A DNA stretch of 64,000 bases, taken from the NCBI RefSeq assembly GCF_028885415.1, contig NZ_CP118527.1:2852001-2916000 (forward strand), in the 5' to 3' direction. This document shows, one piece after another, positions 17,530-25,992 of this stretch; the stretch's first letter is position 1, and each line of letters starts with the position of its first letter. The position numbers and the translations under genes are program-made. A model generated the notes under the pieces. That model saw only the letters and a list, made by a program, of their open reading frames with translations, had not been told where the DNA came from and made no database searches. This DNA comes from Streptomyces coeruleorubidus. Lineage in GTDB: Bacteria > Actinomycetota > Actinomycetes > Streptomycetales > Streptomycetaceae.

Positions 17530-20500
17530 TCAGCCCATGTCCACCAGGGCGCGGTAGAGCGGTTCGTACAGCTCACGGACAAGGGACTTGTCGATCGGGG
17601 CGGGGGCCCGCTGCGCCGTGTTCCCGTCCTCGAAGTAGGGGGCGAGCACCTCACGCATGCTCGCGAGCAGACTGGTGTCGGGGGTGTCCGCGTCCTGGAA
17701 CCCGGCTTCTCGCGGGGAGAAGGCCGCGTCGACGAAGACCACCCGGGCCGGCACGCCACCGCGCACCAGACGACCGATGACCTGCCACATGACGACGAGC
17801 TGGTCCCAGGTGAACGCCGCCTTCTCCTCGTCCCGCAGGCTGGACCAGGCCAGACGCCGGGTGAGGAAGCGGTTCCACTGACGGCGTGCGCGGCTGCGGA
17901 ACGCCACGGCCGCCTGGTCGGGGGTGGCAGCGGCGAGCGCGTTGTGCCGGAAGGCCCCGTCGATATCTCGGAGTTGGCGTACGGCCCAGTCGTTGATGGA
18001 CTGAATGGCGAGTGAGATGTCGTCGGGCCGAGGGTGGGGGCGTGCCAGGAAGTAGACCGTGCCGATGGCGGCCTTGCCACCGCGCAAGACGATGTTGTGT
18101 CCTCGCTCCACGGCGAGCAGCGGCGCGACGAGGATGTCGCCGCCGACCGAGGGGAAGGCTTTCACGTCACCGCGGGGCAGGGTCCGTGCGGTGGCATCCT
18201 CCGGCAGCCGGGTCCAGGCGGTGTCGGAGTCCGCGTCGTCGGACACGAGTCGGGTGACGCGGCCGTTCCACTCGGGGATCTGGTTGAGGTACTCGGCGGC
18301 CCGGCGTGCCTCGTCGTAGCTGCCGACGAGCAACAGGACGCGGCGGCGGTCCGGATCGTCGATCTCCTTCAGCTCGGCGTCCAGCATGCTCACGGCGTCA
18401 GGCAGGCTCCGGTCGGGCACCGCGAGCTGGTGCAGCATGTGCAGAAGGGCCTGCGGTCGTTCCTCGAGGTCGCAGCCGGACAGGCGCAGCGGCTTGGGCC
18501 GGTCGTTTCCGGGCCAGTACAGGAACTCCTTGCGGAACTCGCTGCCCAGGACGGCTTCGACTTCCTCGTCGTGAGGACGCAGAACGGCACCGACCTCGGC
18601 GTGCACGTGGTACCTGCTCGACGTGCCCGCCCAGCTCGTCGCGGACATGAGCAGGACGTGCGGGCCCGGACGGCCGTCCACGGCGCACAGGTCGCCGAGC
18701 CGCATGAGCAGTTCGCGGCCCACGCCGTTGCAGTGGAAGAAGCGCAGTTCACCGCTGCGGTCACCATCGCGCTCACGGTCGTCGTGGCGGAACTGGAAGC
18801 CGAGCACGTTACCCATGGGCGACTCGGGGATGACCGCCTCGTAGTCCTTGGGGGGCCTGCGGGAGAGCACGTTCGAGGCACTCTCGAGATTGAGGGCGGC
18901 CTCGACGCGCGGCCACAGCGTGGTCATGAAGTCGAGACGGCTGTGCAGGGCGGAAAGGAGCAGGGTGAACTCGAAGCGCCGGGCCTGGAGTTCGGCGTCC
19001 GCGAGCACTGTGCTGTCGTCTCCGACGATGCCGGTGAGCGTGTCGCGCAGCCTCTCACGCGTCCGTGCTCCCTGGGGCGCGTGCAGGAGCTCCAGGGTGA
19101 GGTGGACGAAGGTGTTCACCAAGGGTGTCACTTCGTCGTCGTCATCCAAGCTCTGCTGTTCGTGCAGCGGGTCGTCGCGGAACCGGCCGAGCGCACCGTC
19201 CAGCGTCCGGGCCGCCGCAGGCGGGCGTTCGCCCTCCTTCCGCCCCGGGAACCAGCTGTCCAGCAGCAGGTTGTGGAGGGTGAAGGCGCTGAAGTAGTCG
19301 ACGCTGATCCACTGCCTGAGCTTGTCGTCCTTGACGAGCAGGGCGAAGAGGCGGTCGGTGGCGGCGCTGACCGTGTTGACGGCGTTGGTCCAGTCGTCGA
19401 CGTCACGGGCGGACAGCTGGAGCCGGCCGTCCCGGGCCATCTGCTGGAACTTGTGGACGGCGACCTCGTCGAACCAGGAGTTCGGGGCCTTGCCCACCAG
19501 CGTGCCGGCCGGCGCGAAGGCCGTGTCGAGCTGCATCTGCACCCGGTCCGCCTCGTCGACGATGATCAGGTCGCTGACTCGGCACGCGAGTTCGAGGTAC
19601 CGGAGCTGTTCCTGGTGCTGGTGCAGCGGGACGGAACTGTGCACCAGACCGGCCGGGGTGGCGACCCACACCTGTGCGTCGACCAGATCACGAGCCCCGC
19701 GGTGGCGCGGACAGCGGTTCCATAACGGGCACAGTCTCCGCTGCGGCTTCGGGCCTTGTGCGTCACGCTGCGTGCTGTTCTCCTCGTCGAGGAGTGGATC
19801 GCCGTCCGTGGCCTCCTGCTCGGGGACGGTGTACAGCGTGATGCACGGTGCTTCACGGACGCCGAGCGGGCGGCGGGCTTCCAGGCCGCGCAGCACGTCG
19901 ACGGGGCAGGCACTGCTGAGGTAGGCGAAGCCCGCGTGGTCGTGCCCGAGCATGGTGGCGGCGCCGGCCGTGGCGGTGCGGCGGTGCAGCCGGTTGATGT
20001 TGCGTTCCCGGGTGGAGTGCCCGAGGATCGGTGCCGCCCGCACACCGAGCCGGTTGAACTGCTCCACCACGGCGAGCGTCTCGGCCACGTCCCCGACGAC
20101 GATGGTGACCCGGCGGGGTGTCCGGGTGACGAGGTGGTAGGTCAGGATGTCCCGGAGTGTGGACTTGCCGGCTCCCACCATGCCCACGAGGTGCAGCAGC
20201 CGGTCGATCCTCAGCCGTCCCTGTTCGGTGAAGCGGCCGAGTTCCGCGTCGCGCACGAGCAGTTTCACCCGCCGGAGCCGCCCGGCCCAGCCGTTGCTCG
20301 GCCCATCCGGCACCGTCGCCTCGACGGCGTCCATCTCGTCGGCGGCCTTTTCGAGCTCTTCCCAGGTGACGTCGACGGGCTCGCCGCACCCGGCCGGTGG
20401 TGCGTCGAGCGCGTGGGCGCGCGGCAGGGTGTCCGTCAGCAGTTCCTCGTCGAACACCACGGAGTGGGTACGGTCCTGCACCCGAAAGGTGTGTTCCCCC

Positions 20501-20967
20501 TCCTCGGCGAACGGAATGGATCGTGTCGCGAACCGCGGAGCGGTGCTGAGCAGTTCTTCGAAGATCTCGAACCGGCGTGCGGCGCGCGACGGCTCGCGAC
20601 GGCGCGGCACGGATCCGGGCCGGTCGATGTCGTATCCCCGCAGGTGCTGGGGGACTTTCAGGTAGTCGGCCAGCGCCTCCGACCAGGCGTGCCGTCGCCG
20701 CATGTCCCACAGGTAGTGGCGGGCGCGCAGAACGCGCAGCCGCTGTTCGTCGGTGCGGACGTCTCCGAACACCTCGCTGTACGGGTAACCGCCCAGCAGC
20801 GGCCAGACATCGGCGGCCGTGCGGGTGGGCGTCACGTCCTGCAGGAGGTACAGGCCCAGTTCGACGTCGAGAAGGTCGCCGGGGCGGAAGCTGCCGAGGT
20901 TCGCCGGCCACACCTCGGTGAGCTGCTGCGGCGAACAGCGCCGGTGCCATCCTCTGCGGTCACGCAC
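17530..20967 (-). CDS. DinG/XPD-type helicase of the pPIWI-RE locus
   Basis: 1145 residues. The GTG at 20967 is chosen for its strong GAAGGAGG site 5 nt upstream; it overlaps the nuclease stop by 8 bp. An N-terminal domain of about 230 residues (probably the Z-type domain of this system) precedes Walker A (GMVGAGKST, 262-270) and a DEAD box (471-474). Four cysteines between them (C354, C375, C413, C419) are placed like the Fe-S cluster ligands of XPD/DinG helicases. A later SATS motif marks motif III. DinG helicases unwind forked DNA and R-loops, which underlies the published proposal that pPIWI-RE systems act on transcribed invading DNA. The C-terminal part carries QVIGRLVRGG, a motif VI-like arginine segment. 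Confidence 0.88.
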   Translation of the reverse strand: MRDRRGWHRRCSPQQLTEVWPANLGSFRPGDLLDVELGLYLLQDVTPTRTAADVWPLLGGYPYSEVFGDVRTDEQRLRVLRARHYLWDMRRRHAWSEALADYLKVPQHLRGYDIDRPGSVPRRREPSRAARRFEIFEELLSTAPRFATRSIPFAEEGEHTFRVQDRTHSVVFDEELLTDTLPRAHALDAPPAGCGEPVDVTWEELEKAADEMDAVEATVPDGPSNGWAGRLRRVKLLVRDAELGRFTEQGRLRIDRLLHLVGMVGAGKSTLRDILTYHLVTRTPRRVTIVVGDVAETLAVVEQFNRLGVRAAPILGHSTRERNINRLHRRTATAGAATMLGHDHAGFAYLSSACPVDVLRGLEARRPLGVREAPCITLYTVPEQEATDGDPLLDEENSTQRDAQGPKPQRRLCPLWNRCPRHRGARDLVDAQVWVATPAGLVHSSVPLHQHQEQLRYLELACRVSDLIIVDEADRVQMQLDTAFAPAGTLVGKAPNSWFDEVAVHKFQQMARDGRLQLSARDVDDWTNAVNTVSAATDRLFALLVKDDKLRQWISVDYFSAFTLHNLLLDSWFPGRKEGERPPAAARTLDGALGRFRDDPLHEQQSLDDDDEVTPLVNTFVHLTLELLHAPQGARTRERLRDTLTGIVGDDSTVLADAELQARRFEFTLLLSALHSRLDFMTTLWPRVEAALNLESASNVLSRRPPKDYEAVIPESPMGNVLGFQFRHDDRERDGDRSGELRFFHCNGVGRELLMRLGDLCAVDGRPGPHVLLMSATSWAGTSSRYHVHAEVGAVLRPHDEEVEAVLGSEFRKEFLYWPGNDRPKPLRLSGCDLEERPQALLHMLHQLAVPDRSLPDAVSMLDAELKEIDDPDRRRVLLLVGSYDEARRAAEYLNQIPEWNGRVTRLVSDDADSDTAWTRLPEDATARTLPRGDVKAFPSVGGDILVAPLLAVERGHNIVLRGGKAAIGTVYFLARPHPRPDDISLAIQSINDWAVRQLRDIDGAFRHNALAAATPDQAAVAFRSRARRQWNRFLTRRLAWSSLRDEEKAAFTWDQLVVMWQVIGRLVRGGVPARVVFVDAAFSPREAGFQDADTPDTSLLASMREVLAPYFEDGNTAQRAPAPIDKSLVRELYEPLYRALVDMG

Positions 20968-22135
20968 GGCGTCCTCCTTCGGTACGCGGGGCCCCGGTCT
21001 TGTCGCGCGGGGTGGAGATCTCATCGGCGACCAGCCGCAGGAAGGCCTGGTCGTCCAGAAGGGTGACCCGGTCGGCCAGGTCCTCCGGGAGGTTGCGGCG
21101 GAACTGCCGCCCGTACGCCTCGTTGTCGCGGAAGCGGTAGCGGGGCACGACGAGGAACGCCCGGTCGTACGGCGGCTCGTTCCTGAACGGCGTGAGGGAA
21201 CGCGCCAGGAGTACGGGGTTCACCCGATCCTTGACGTCCACCGCCCAGTGCCGTCGCCCCGGCAGGGGGACGCGCAGGTCGTACGCGTCGTAGTTGGGCC
21301 ACATCTCGGCGGTGATTGCGAACTTCGTCTCCAGGGCGGCTTGCAGATCGGTCTCCGCGAGCCCGGGGCTGGTGATGAACATCCGCAGGGGGCGGCTGAG
21401 CTGGAAGACCCCGCCTTTGTCGGCACTGAGCGGCCTGCCTTCGTCCGAGGTGCCGTCGCGGCGGCACCGGTCCAGTTCGCACCGGTGGCCGCCGTGCAGC
21501 AGCGGCACCATCAGGCAGTGGCAGCGGGCACACTGCCGGTACGTGCCGCCCCGCAGGTAGGACGCGGGCACGGGCTCGTAACACCGCTTGATCACGCTGT
21601 GCAGCAGCATCCCGCATTCCGGATCGCCGCCGAGCAGCGCCAGCTCGGCAGCGGTCAGCACGGGCCTGGAAGTCAGCAGGGCCCGGAACGCGGTGTACGC
21701 CTGCGGGGCCTTGGCCGCACGGCACACGGCGAGTGCTTCCCGGATGCGCTCGTTCTCGAAGAGCTCGGCGGCCGGGTCGGCCGCGCTCACCTCCCACTCC
21801 AGGCACAGCTGGTGCGGCAGCCGGGTCTCCGGATCGACGAGCAGGGCCGTACCCGGAAAGTTCTCGGGCGATAGCTCCAACGGCCACGCCATCAGCGGCC
21901 GTTCACAAGCCCATCGGATCATCTGCGGCACACTGCCCGGCGGTTCCTCGCCCCGGCGCAGGCAGTGCAGGACGAGTCGGTTGTACGCGTTCTGCACCTT
22001 GGCCGGGTAGGCCGGGTTCGGTACGGTCCTCTGCCGGGACAGGCACGCCAGGGCGCTGGCGATCTGGCGAAGCAGCCCCTCGTCCGTGCCGACGGCGCCC
22101 TCGGGCCGTGCGTCCCTCATGCCGGTCGTGGTCAC
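20960..22135 (-). CDS. restriction endonuclease-fold protein of the pPIWI-RE locus
   Basis: 391 residues from a GTG overlapping the upstream nuclease stop (GTGA). An N-terminal helical domain (about 1-190) is followed by a zinc-ribbon-like set of Cys (C202, C205, C219, C224). A C-terminal PD-(D/E)XK core follows, with D286 and the DVKD strand (D300-V-K302). This is the third member of the pPIWI-RE triad (Y-type domain plus REase). It is predicted to cut DNA at sites located by the PIWI protein. An alternative ATG lies five codons downstream. Confidence 0.85.
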   Translation of the reverse strand: MTTTGMRDARPEGAVGTDEGLLRQIASALACLSRQRTVPNPAYPAKVQNAYNRLVLHCLRRGEEPPGSVPQMIRWACERPLMAWPLELSPENFPGTALLVDPETRLPHQLCLEWEVSAADPAAELFENERIREALAVCRAAKAPQAYTAFRALLTSRPVLTAAELALLGGDPECGMLLHSVIKRCYEPVPASYLRGGTYRQCARCHCLMVPLLHGGHRCELDRCRRDGTSDEGRPLSADKGGVFQLSRPLRMFITSPGLAETDLQAALETKFAITAEMWPNYDAYDLRVPLPGRRHWAVDVKDRVNPVLLARSLTPFRNEPPYDRAFLVVPRYRFRDNEAYGRQFRRNLPEDLADRVTLLDDQAFLRLVADEISTPRDKTGAPRTEGGRRA

Positions 22136-23772
22136 GCCTCCCCCTTTCCCGCGACGGCGCCGTCAGGCGCGGCGTTCGGACACCACCGGGACACCGGACA
22201 GGACCGGCAATGCGGTCCGGGGCGGGCGTCCCATGTCTCGTCCTCCCGCCACGGACCGACGTATCGCCGCAGTACCGACAGCGCCTTCCCCTGCCGGCCG
22301 GGGTCCGTCGGGTCGATCACGTGCGCATCGGAACCATCCGGCCGGAGGATCTCCACCTCGACGCGCGACCCGTCCGGATCGCCGCCCAGCGCCCCCACCG
22401 CCAGGAGCGTGACGGCCAGGGCGAGTTGGGGGTAGGTGTCGAGAGGGTCCTCGTGGTGGCGGCGCCGCTTCCGTGTCGTCTTGAGCTCCCGCCACACCCA
22501 CGAGCCGTCCTCCTGATAGAGCAGGTCGGGTTTGGCGATGACGACGGCCTGCGCCGCGGTGTCGTGGACGACTCGGAGCGCTTCGGGCTCGACCCGCTGG
22601 ATGAGGGCGGCGTCCTGGAAGGGGCAGGCGTCGACGTGGTGGAGCAGCATGTCCCGACCGGTCGCGGCGTCCTCGTCGGAGACCCGCCAGCGTCCCTCTG
22701 TCCAGTTCTCGCCCTCCGGGGGCATGTCGCCGGCTGTGCACGGCGGCCAGCCCGGGCGCCGGTGCAGCTCCTCGATCCAGCCGTGCACCGCCTGGCCGAG
22801 CCTGGCCGCGCTGCCGTACTCGTCGGACTTGGGCAGGTGCAGGGCACGGAGGAATCCCTGTGCGGGGCAGGCCGCGTGATAGCGCAGATCGCTGACCGAC
22901 ACCTTCCTCAGCGGTGCCACCCGCGAGGAGAGTCCAAGGACGCCGGGCCTGCGCGGCACGGCCTCGCAGCCCGTGAACTGCTTGCAGTCGACGCAGGACG
23001 AGCCGGGTACCGGCCTTCCGCCCGACACGACACGGGCCACGTGCGCGTGCCCGTGCTCGGCGTAGTACGCCTCGGCCTCCTCGGCCGTCCCGTCGAACTG
23101 CACGCGCGGCCGTCCGTCGGCGAGCCCGACTTCGACGACACGCACCCGCTCGGGCCGGGCGACGGGTCCGGACGGCTGGAACGCGCGCGCCCACTTCCGG
23201 GGCCAGGCCGCCTGGCGCCCGTGAACGGCCACGTACGCGGCGATGGCGATCTCGCCGGGCTCGCAGTCCTTGGCCTCGCCGTGCCGCAGCCGCCGGTACT
23301 CACGCAGTCGTCCGCATGCCGACTCGTACCTGCGCCACCAGGCGTACATCTCCCAGAACTTGCCGTTCTCCCGCTGGGCCACCCAGTACGGACGGACCGG
23401 CTGGAGCCGCTGCTCACCGTCGTCGGCGCACGCTCCCACGTACGTACGGAGGGCGTGCTCGGCATACGTCAGGTGACCGGGATGGAGGGCGGGGGTGCGG
23501 GAGCGCAGCCCCGCCAGGGCCTGGTCGGGTGTCTCACCGTGGAACTCGACCCGGTCGACGGCGTCCATGACCGGCCCGAGGGTGAACGTCTCGAGCTCCG
23601 GCTTCGGCAGCCGGAAACGCCGGGCCGGCAAGAGACCGGGCCGGGCCTTGGCGGCGGCGTGCGAGGGGCAGGTGTGCTCGTCACTCCCGCCCGTACCGGG
23701 CCCCACGCGAACGAGGCCGTCGTTCCCGGTCAGCCAGTGCGGGTTGTGCCATGCCGTCGTGTCGTGACTCAT
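22132..23772 (-). CDS. RecB/AddB-like PD-(D/E)XK nuclease with Fe-S cluster motif, first gene of the pPIWI-RE arm
   Basis: 546 residues; ATG with GGGAGG just upstream. The C-terminal half is a RecB-family nuclease: H330 in GQAVHGWIEE, D416 in AKPDLL, E429-L-K431 as the ExK motif, and a Gln-containing helix after it. C302 together with C522, C525 and C531 gives the Cys-x(n)-CxxC-x5-C arrangement that binds an iron-sulphur cluster in AddB and Cas4. A second Cys group lies upstream (C260, C263, C269). It is coupled to the pPIWI-RE nuclease by GTGA and so belongs to the same transcript. It is not one of the three published core genes of the pPIWI-RE operon. Confidence 0.8.
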   Translation of the reverse strand: MSHDTTAWHNPHWLTGNDGLVRVGPGTGGSDEHTCPSHAAAKARPGLLPARRFRLPKPELETFTLGPVMDAVDRVEFHGETPDQALAGLRSRTPALHPGHLTYAEHALRTYVGACADDGEQRLQPVRPYWVAQRENGKFWEMYAWWRRYESACGRLREYRRLRHGEAKDCEPGEIAIAAYVAVHGRQAAWPRKWARAFQPSGPVARPERVRVVEVGLADGRPRVQFDGTAEEAEAYYAEHGHAHVARVVSGGRPVPGSSCVDCKQFTGCEAVPRRPGVLGLSSRVAPLRKVSVSDLRYHAACPAQGFLRALHLPKSDEYGSAARLGQAVHGWIEELHRRPGWPPCTAGDMPPEGENWTEGRWRVSDEDAATGRDMLLHHVDACPFQDAALIQRVEPEALRVVHDTAAQAVVIAKPDLLYQEDGSWVWRELKTTRKRRRHHEDPLDTYPQLALAVTLLAVGALGGDPDGSRVEVEILRPDGSDAHVIDPTDPGRQGKALSVLRRYVGPWREDETWDARPGPHCRSCPVSRWCPNAAPDGAVAGKGEA

Positions 23773-23852
23773 TGCCTCCCCCTTGTCTCGGAACAGACGG
23801 CACCCTTCGGACCGGGCCGGGTGCGCCGCCGCATTCGACCGTAGCAGGAATC

Positions 23853-23892
23853 TTGGAACTCATTGGAAATTCTTGGCACAGGTTGGCTCCTG
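23853..23892. promoter_or_regulatory. four 10-bp iterated TTGG blocks between the divergent defence arms
   Basis: TTGG occurs at 23853, 23863, 23873 and 23883, exactly one block per 10 bp, with the first two blocks reading TTGGAA. The third TTGG is also the start of the -35 hexamer of the rightward gene. A 23-bp core here (23854-23876) matches 36041-36063 upstream of the RloC-like gene at 21 positions. Same-face spacing on the helix suggests head-to-tail binding of a regulator. The winged-helix protein encoded next to it is a natural candidate. Confidence 0.6.
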
Positions 23893-23901
23893 CGCTAAGC
23901 T
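23873..23901 (+). promoter_or_regulatory. rightward promoter giving a leaderless transcript
   Basis: TTGGCA (23873-23878), then 17 bp, then TAAGCT (23896-23901). This fits the Streptomyces vegetative pattern TTGAC-N17-TAnnnT. The expected transcription start, 7-8 nt after the -10 box, falls on or next to the ATG at 23909, so the message would be leaderless. No Shine-Dalgarno sequence precedes that ATG. Confidence 0.6.
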
Positions 23902-23908
23902 GCCCCAC

Positions 23909-24784
23909 ATGGCGGCATCACTGGAGGAGCTCGAGCAGCGCCTGTCCCACCTGCGCACCGAGCTGCGCGGTGCCGTGCGCGCACGGGACAAGGCCGAAAC
24001 CACGCGCATCCGTCGTGCGCTACGCGAGGCCGAGGCCGCGTGGGAGCACGCTCTCGAGTCCGAGGCGGGACCGGACGGCGAGGCACTCCTGACCGACCCC
24101 CCGGCCCCGCAAGCGTCGGCGACCACAGGCGCACCACGCCAGAAGGAGCGCCCGACGCACGGCTCCATCCCGATCCGCGAACAGGTCCACCAGGCGCTCA
24201 CCCTGCTGGGTGCCCCCGCCTCCCCCAAGCTCATCTCGTCCACGTACGAGGCGTTCTTCACCGAGCCGCTGGTCGCCACCAAACTCGCGTCGCTCCGCCG
24301 CGACGAGGAGCGCTCCTTCACGGCGCAGGGCTACGCCCGCCCGTACTACATCTGCGCGGCGCTGACCCACGACCGCCTCGTCCCCGCACGTGGACTCCTT
24401 GCCCTGTCCACCTGGCCCGTGGAACGGCGGATCATCGGCCCGCTCAGCCCGCGCGCCGACTTCCTCACCCACGCGGTGGGGACCGCCGAGCAGATCCAGC
24501 GGCTCACCACCGCGGGGCATCCGGCCCCGGACGCGGCCTGGCGGCTGCTGCGCCGTTTCGCCCTCACGATCCCCGGTGCCCACGACGCCGCGGCCCCGGA
24601 ACCCGATCCCGCCCGCGTGATCGCGGCTGCCCGCGCCGAAGCGGCCGTCCACCAGCAGGAGGACGACCAGCAGCGGCAAGCGGCAGCGCAGCGCGCCCGT
24701 GCCCAACTCGCCGACACACAGCAGCTGTTCGGTGCGGCACCGATGCGTGACGCCCTGCGTGACGCGAGTGGGACCCTGTCCTGA
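23909..24784 (+). CDS. coiled-coil plus winged-helix-like protein, first gene of the rightward arm
   Basis: 291 residues. Residues about 4-50 form a charged coiled coil. After a disordered stretch, residues about 88-136 read as a winged helix-turn-helix: helix REQVHQALTLLG, helix SPKLISSTYEAFF, helix VATKLASLRRDEERSF. A following globular part and a Gln/Ala-rich C-terminal helix complete it. I do not recognise the family by name. The ATG at 23909 is chosen because a promoter places the RNA start there; an upstream in-frame start would lie inside the promoter. Its position beside the 10-bp repeats suggests it regulates both arms. A structural role in the complex is equally open. Confidence 0.7.
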   Translation: MAASLEELEQRLSHLRTELRGAVRARDKAETTRIRRALREAEAAWEHALESEAGPDGEALLTDPPAPQASATTGAPRQKERPTHGSIPIREQVHQALTLLGAPASPKLISSTYEAFFTEPLVATKLASLRRDEERSFTAQGYARPYYICAALTHDRLVPARGLLALSTWPVERRIIGPLSPRADFLTHAVGTAEQIQRLTTAGHPAPDAAWRLLRRFALTIPGAHDAAAPEPDPARVIAAARAEAAVHQQEDDQQRQAAAQRARAQLADTQQLFGAAPMRDALRDASGTLS

Positions 24785-24873
24785 CGCCCCCTTCCCGCCA
24801 GCGATGACGTCAGACGCCTCGCACGCCGGTGAGCTCCCGAAGACGTACTGAAGACGTTCCCGAAGTAGAGACG

Positions 24874-25992
24874 ATGCCCTCGCAGCAGTCCGAACCTCCC
24901 GACGACCGACTCGCGCGGCTGCGCGGACCGCAGCCCCCTCAGCCGTACACCGCCCGCAAGATCACCGCCCTGACCGCCAATCCCGCCTGCGCCCGCCGCG
25001 CCGTCCTCGACGCCGCCGGGGTGGACAAGGCGTTACTCGCCCAACAGGTCGGGTACGAGCCGCGCTTCGGCCAGTCGCCCTTCGCCCTCGCCCGCGAACA
25101 GGCGTTCCACGGCCTGGTGAAGTGGGGCGGCTACGCCGAGCTCATCCGGCTGCTGCGCGAGCAGCTCTCCGTCCCCGTGGCAGAGGCCCATGTCACCGAC
25201 CTCAACGAGGTGGGGGGTAACACGGCCCTGCCCGTGCGCGAGCGGGAGACCCGCCGCCTCATCGCGCACGTGGCCTCCGGCCAGGACGTGCGGCTCATCC
25301 TCGACCGCCCCGTGCTCGCCCTCGAAGTCGCCGGTCAGACGGCGTACTTGGAACCGGACGCGCTCACCCACCGCATCGAGGGGAAGTTCCACGTCGTCCT
25401 GATCCGCTCGTTCGCGGCGATCGACGGCCAGGCCAACCCGACCGCCGTCGCCGAGGCGGCCAAGCAGGCAGCGGTGTACGTCCTCGCCCTGCGCCGCGCC
25501 TTCGACACCGCCGGCCTGCCCATCGAGCAGATCTCCCACAAGTTCCTGCTCGTCTGTCCCAAGGACTTCTCCAACCGCCCCTACGGCCGCCTGATCGACC
25601 TCCGGCAGGAACTCGACGCCCTCCAGTTCCAGCTCTCCCGGCTGCGGCGCGCCGAGGACCTCGCGGCCGGGCTCCCCGAGACGGCGACCCTGGACACGAC
25701 CCGAAGCACGGACGAACTCTCCTCCTCCATAGAGGCGTTGGACGCGTCTTACACACCCTCCTGCTTGTCCTTCTGCGAAATGGCGCGTTACTGCCGCGAC
25801 GAGGCCGACGGATGCGCCTCACCGGCCCGCCTGGGCAACGGCGTACGCAACGACCTGCCGGGCATCGACTCCACCCGCACCGCGCTCGACTACCTGGACG
25901 GCGTCGCCGCCCCGGGAGAGGCCGAGGTGGAAGCCGCCGACCTGCTGCGCGCCGCCGCCCGGCTGCGCCGACTCCGCCGGGGGGCCGCATGA
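24874..25992 (+). CDS. RecB/Cas4-fold protein with Fe-S Cys set but degenerate nuclease motif
   Basis: 372 residues. C39 near the N-terminus and C297-x3-C301-x5-C307 near the C-terminus form a Cas4/AddB-like Fe-S ligand set. H79 in EQAFHGLV and D162 in LEPDAL match RecB-family nuclease motifs. The expected ExK strand instead reads HVVLIRSF, so the Glu and Lys are missing. A QAAVYVLAL helix matches the last RecB motif. It is probably an inactive or altered nuclease with a structural or DNA-binding role, paired with the active-looking enzyme on the other arm. Codon 54 is TTA, which in Streptomyces needs the bldA tRNA. The ATG is chosen over a GTG at 24829, which has no ribosome-binding site. 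Confidence 0.7.
   Translation: MPSQQSEPPDDRLARLRGPQPPQPYTARKITALTANPACARRAVLDAAGVDKALLAQQVGYEPRFGQSPFALAREQAFHGLVKWGGYAELIRLLREQLSVPVAEAHVTDLNEVGGNTALPVRERETRRLIAHVASGQDVRLILDRPVLALEVAGQTAYLEPDALTHRIEGKFHVVLIRSFAAIDGQANPTAVAEAAKQAAVYVLALRRAFDTAGLPIEQISHKFLLVCPKDFSNRPYGRLIDLRQELDALQFQLSRLRRAEDLAAGLPETATLDTTRSTDELSSSIEALDASYTPSCLSFCEMARYCRDEADGCASPARLGNGVRNDLPGIDSTRTALDYLDGVAAPGEAEVEAADLLRAAARLRRLRRGAA

Noticed and set aside
17433..18080. Open frame extending the pPIWI-RE gene upstream by some 216 codons
   Set aside because: It lies antisense-like in another frame of the helicase gene and has Arg/Pro-rich shadow composition; the ATG at 17432 has a good ribosome-binding site and the recognisable start.
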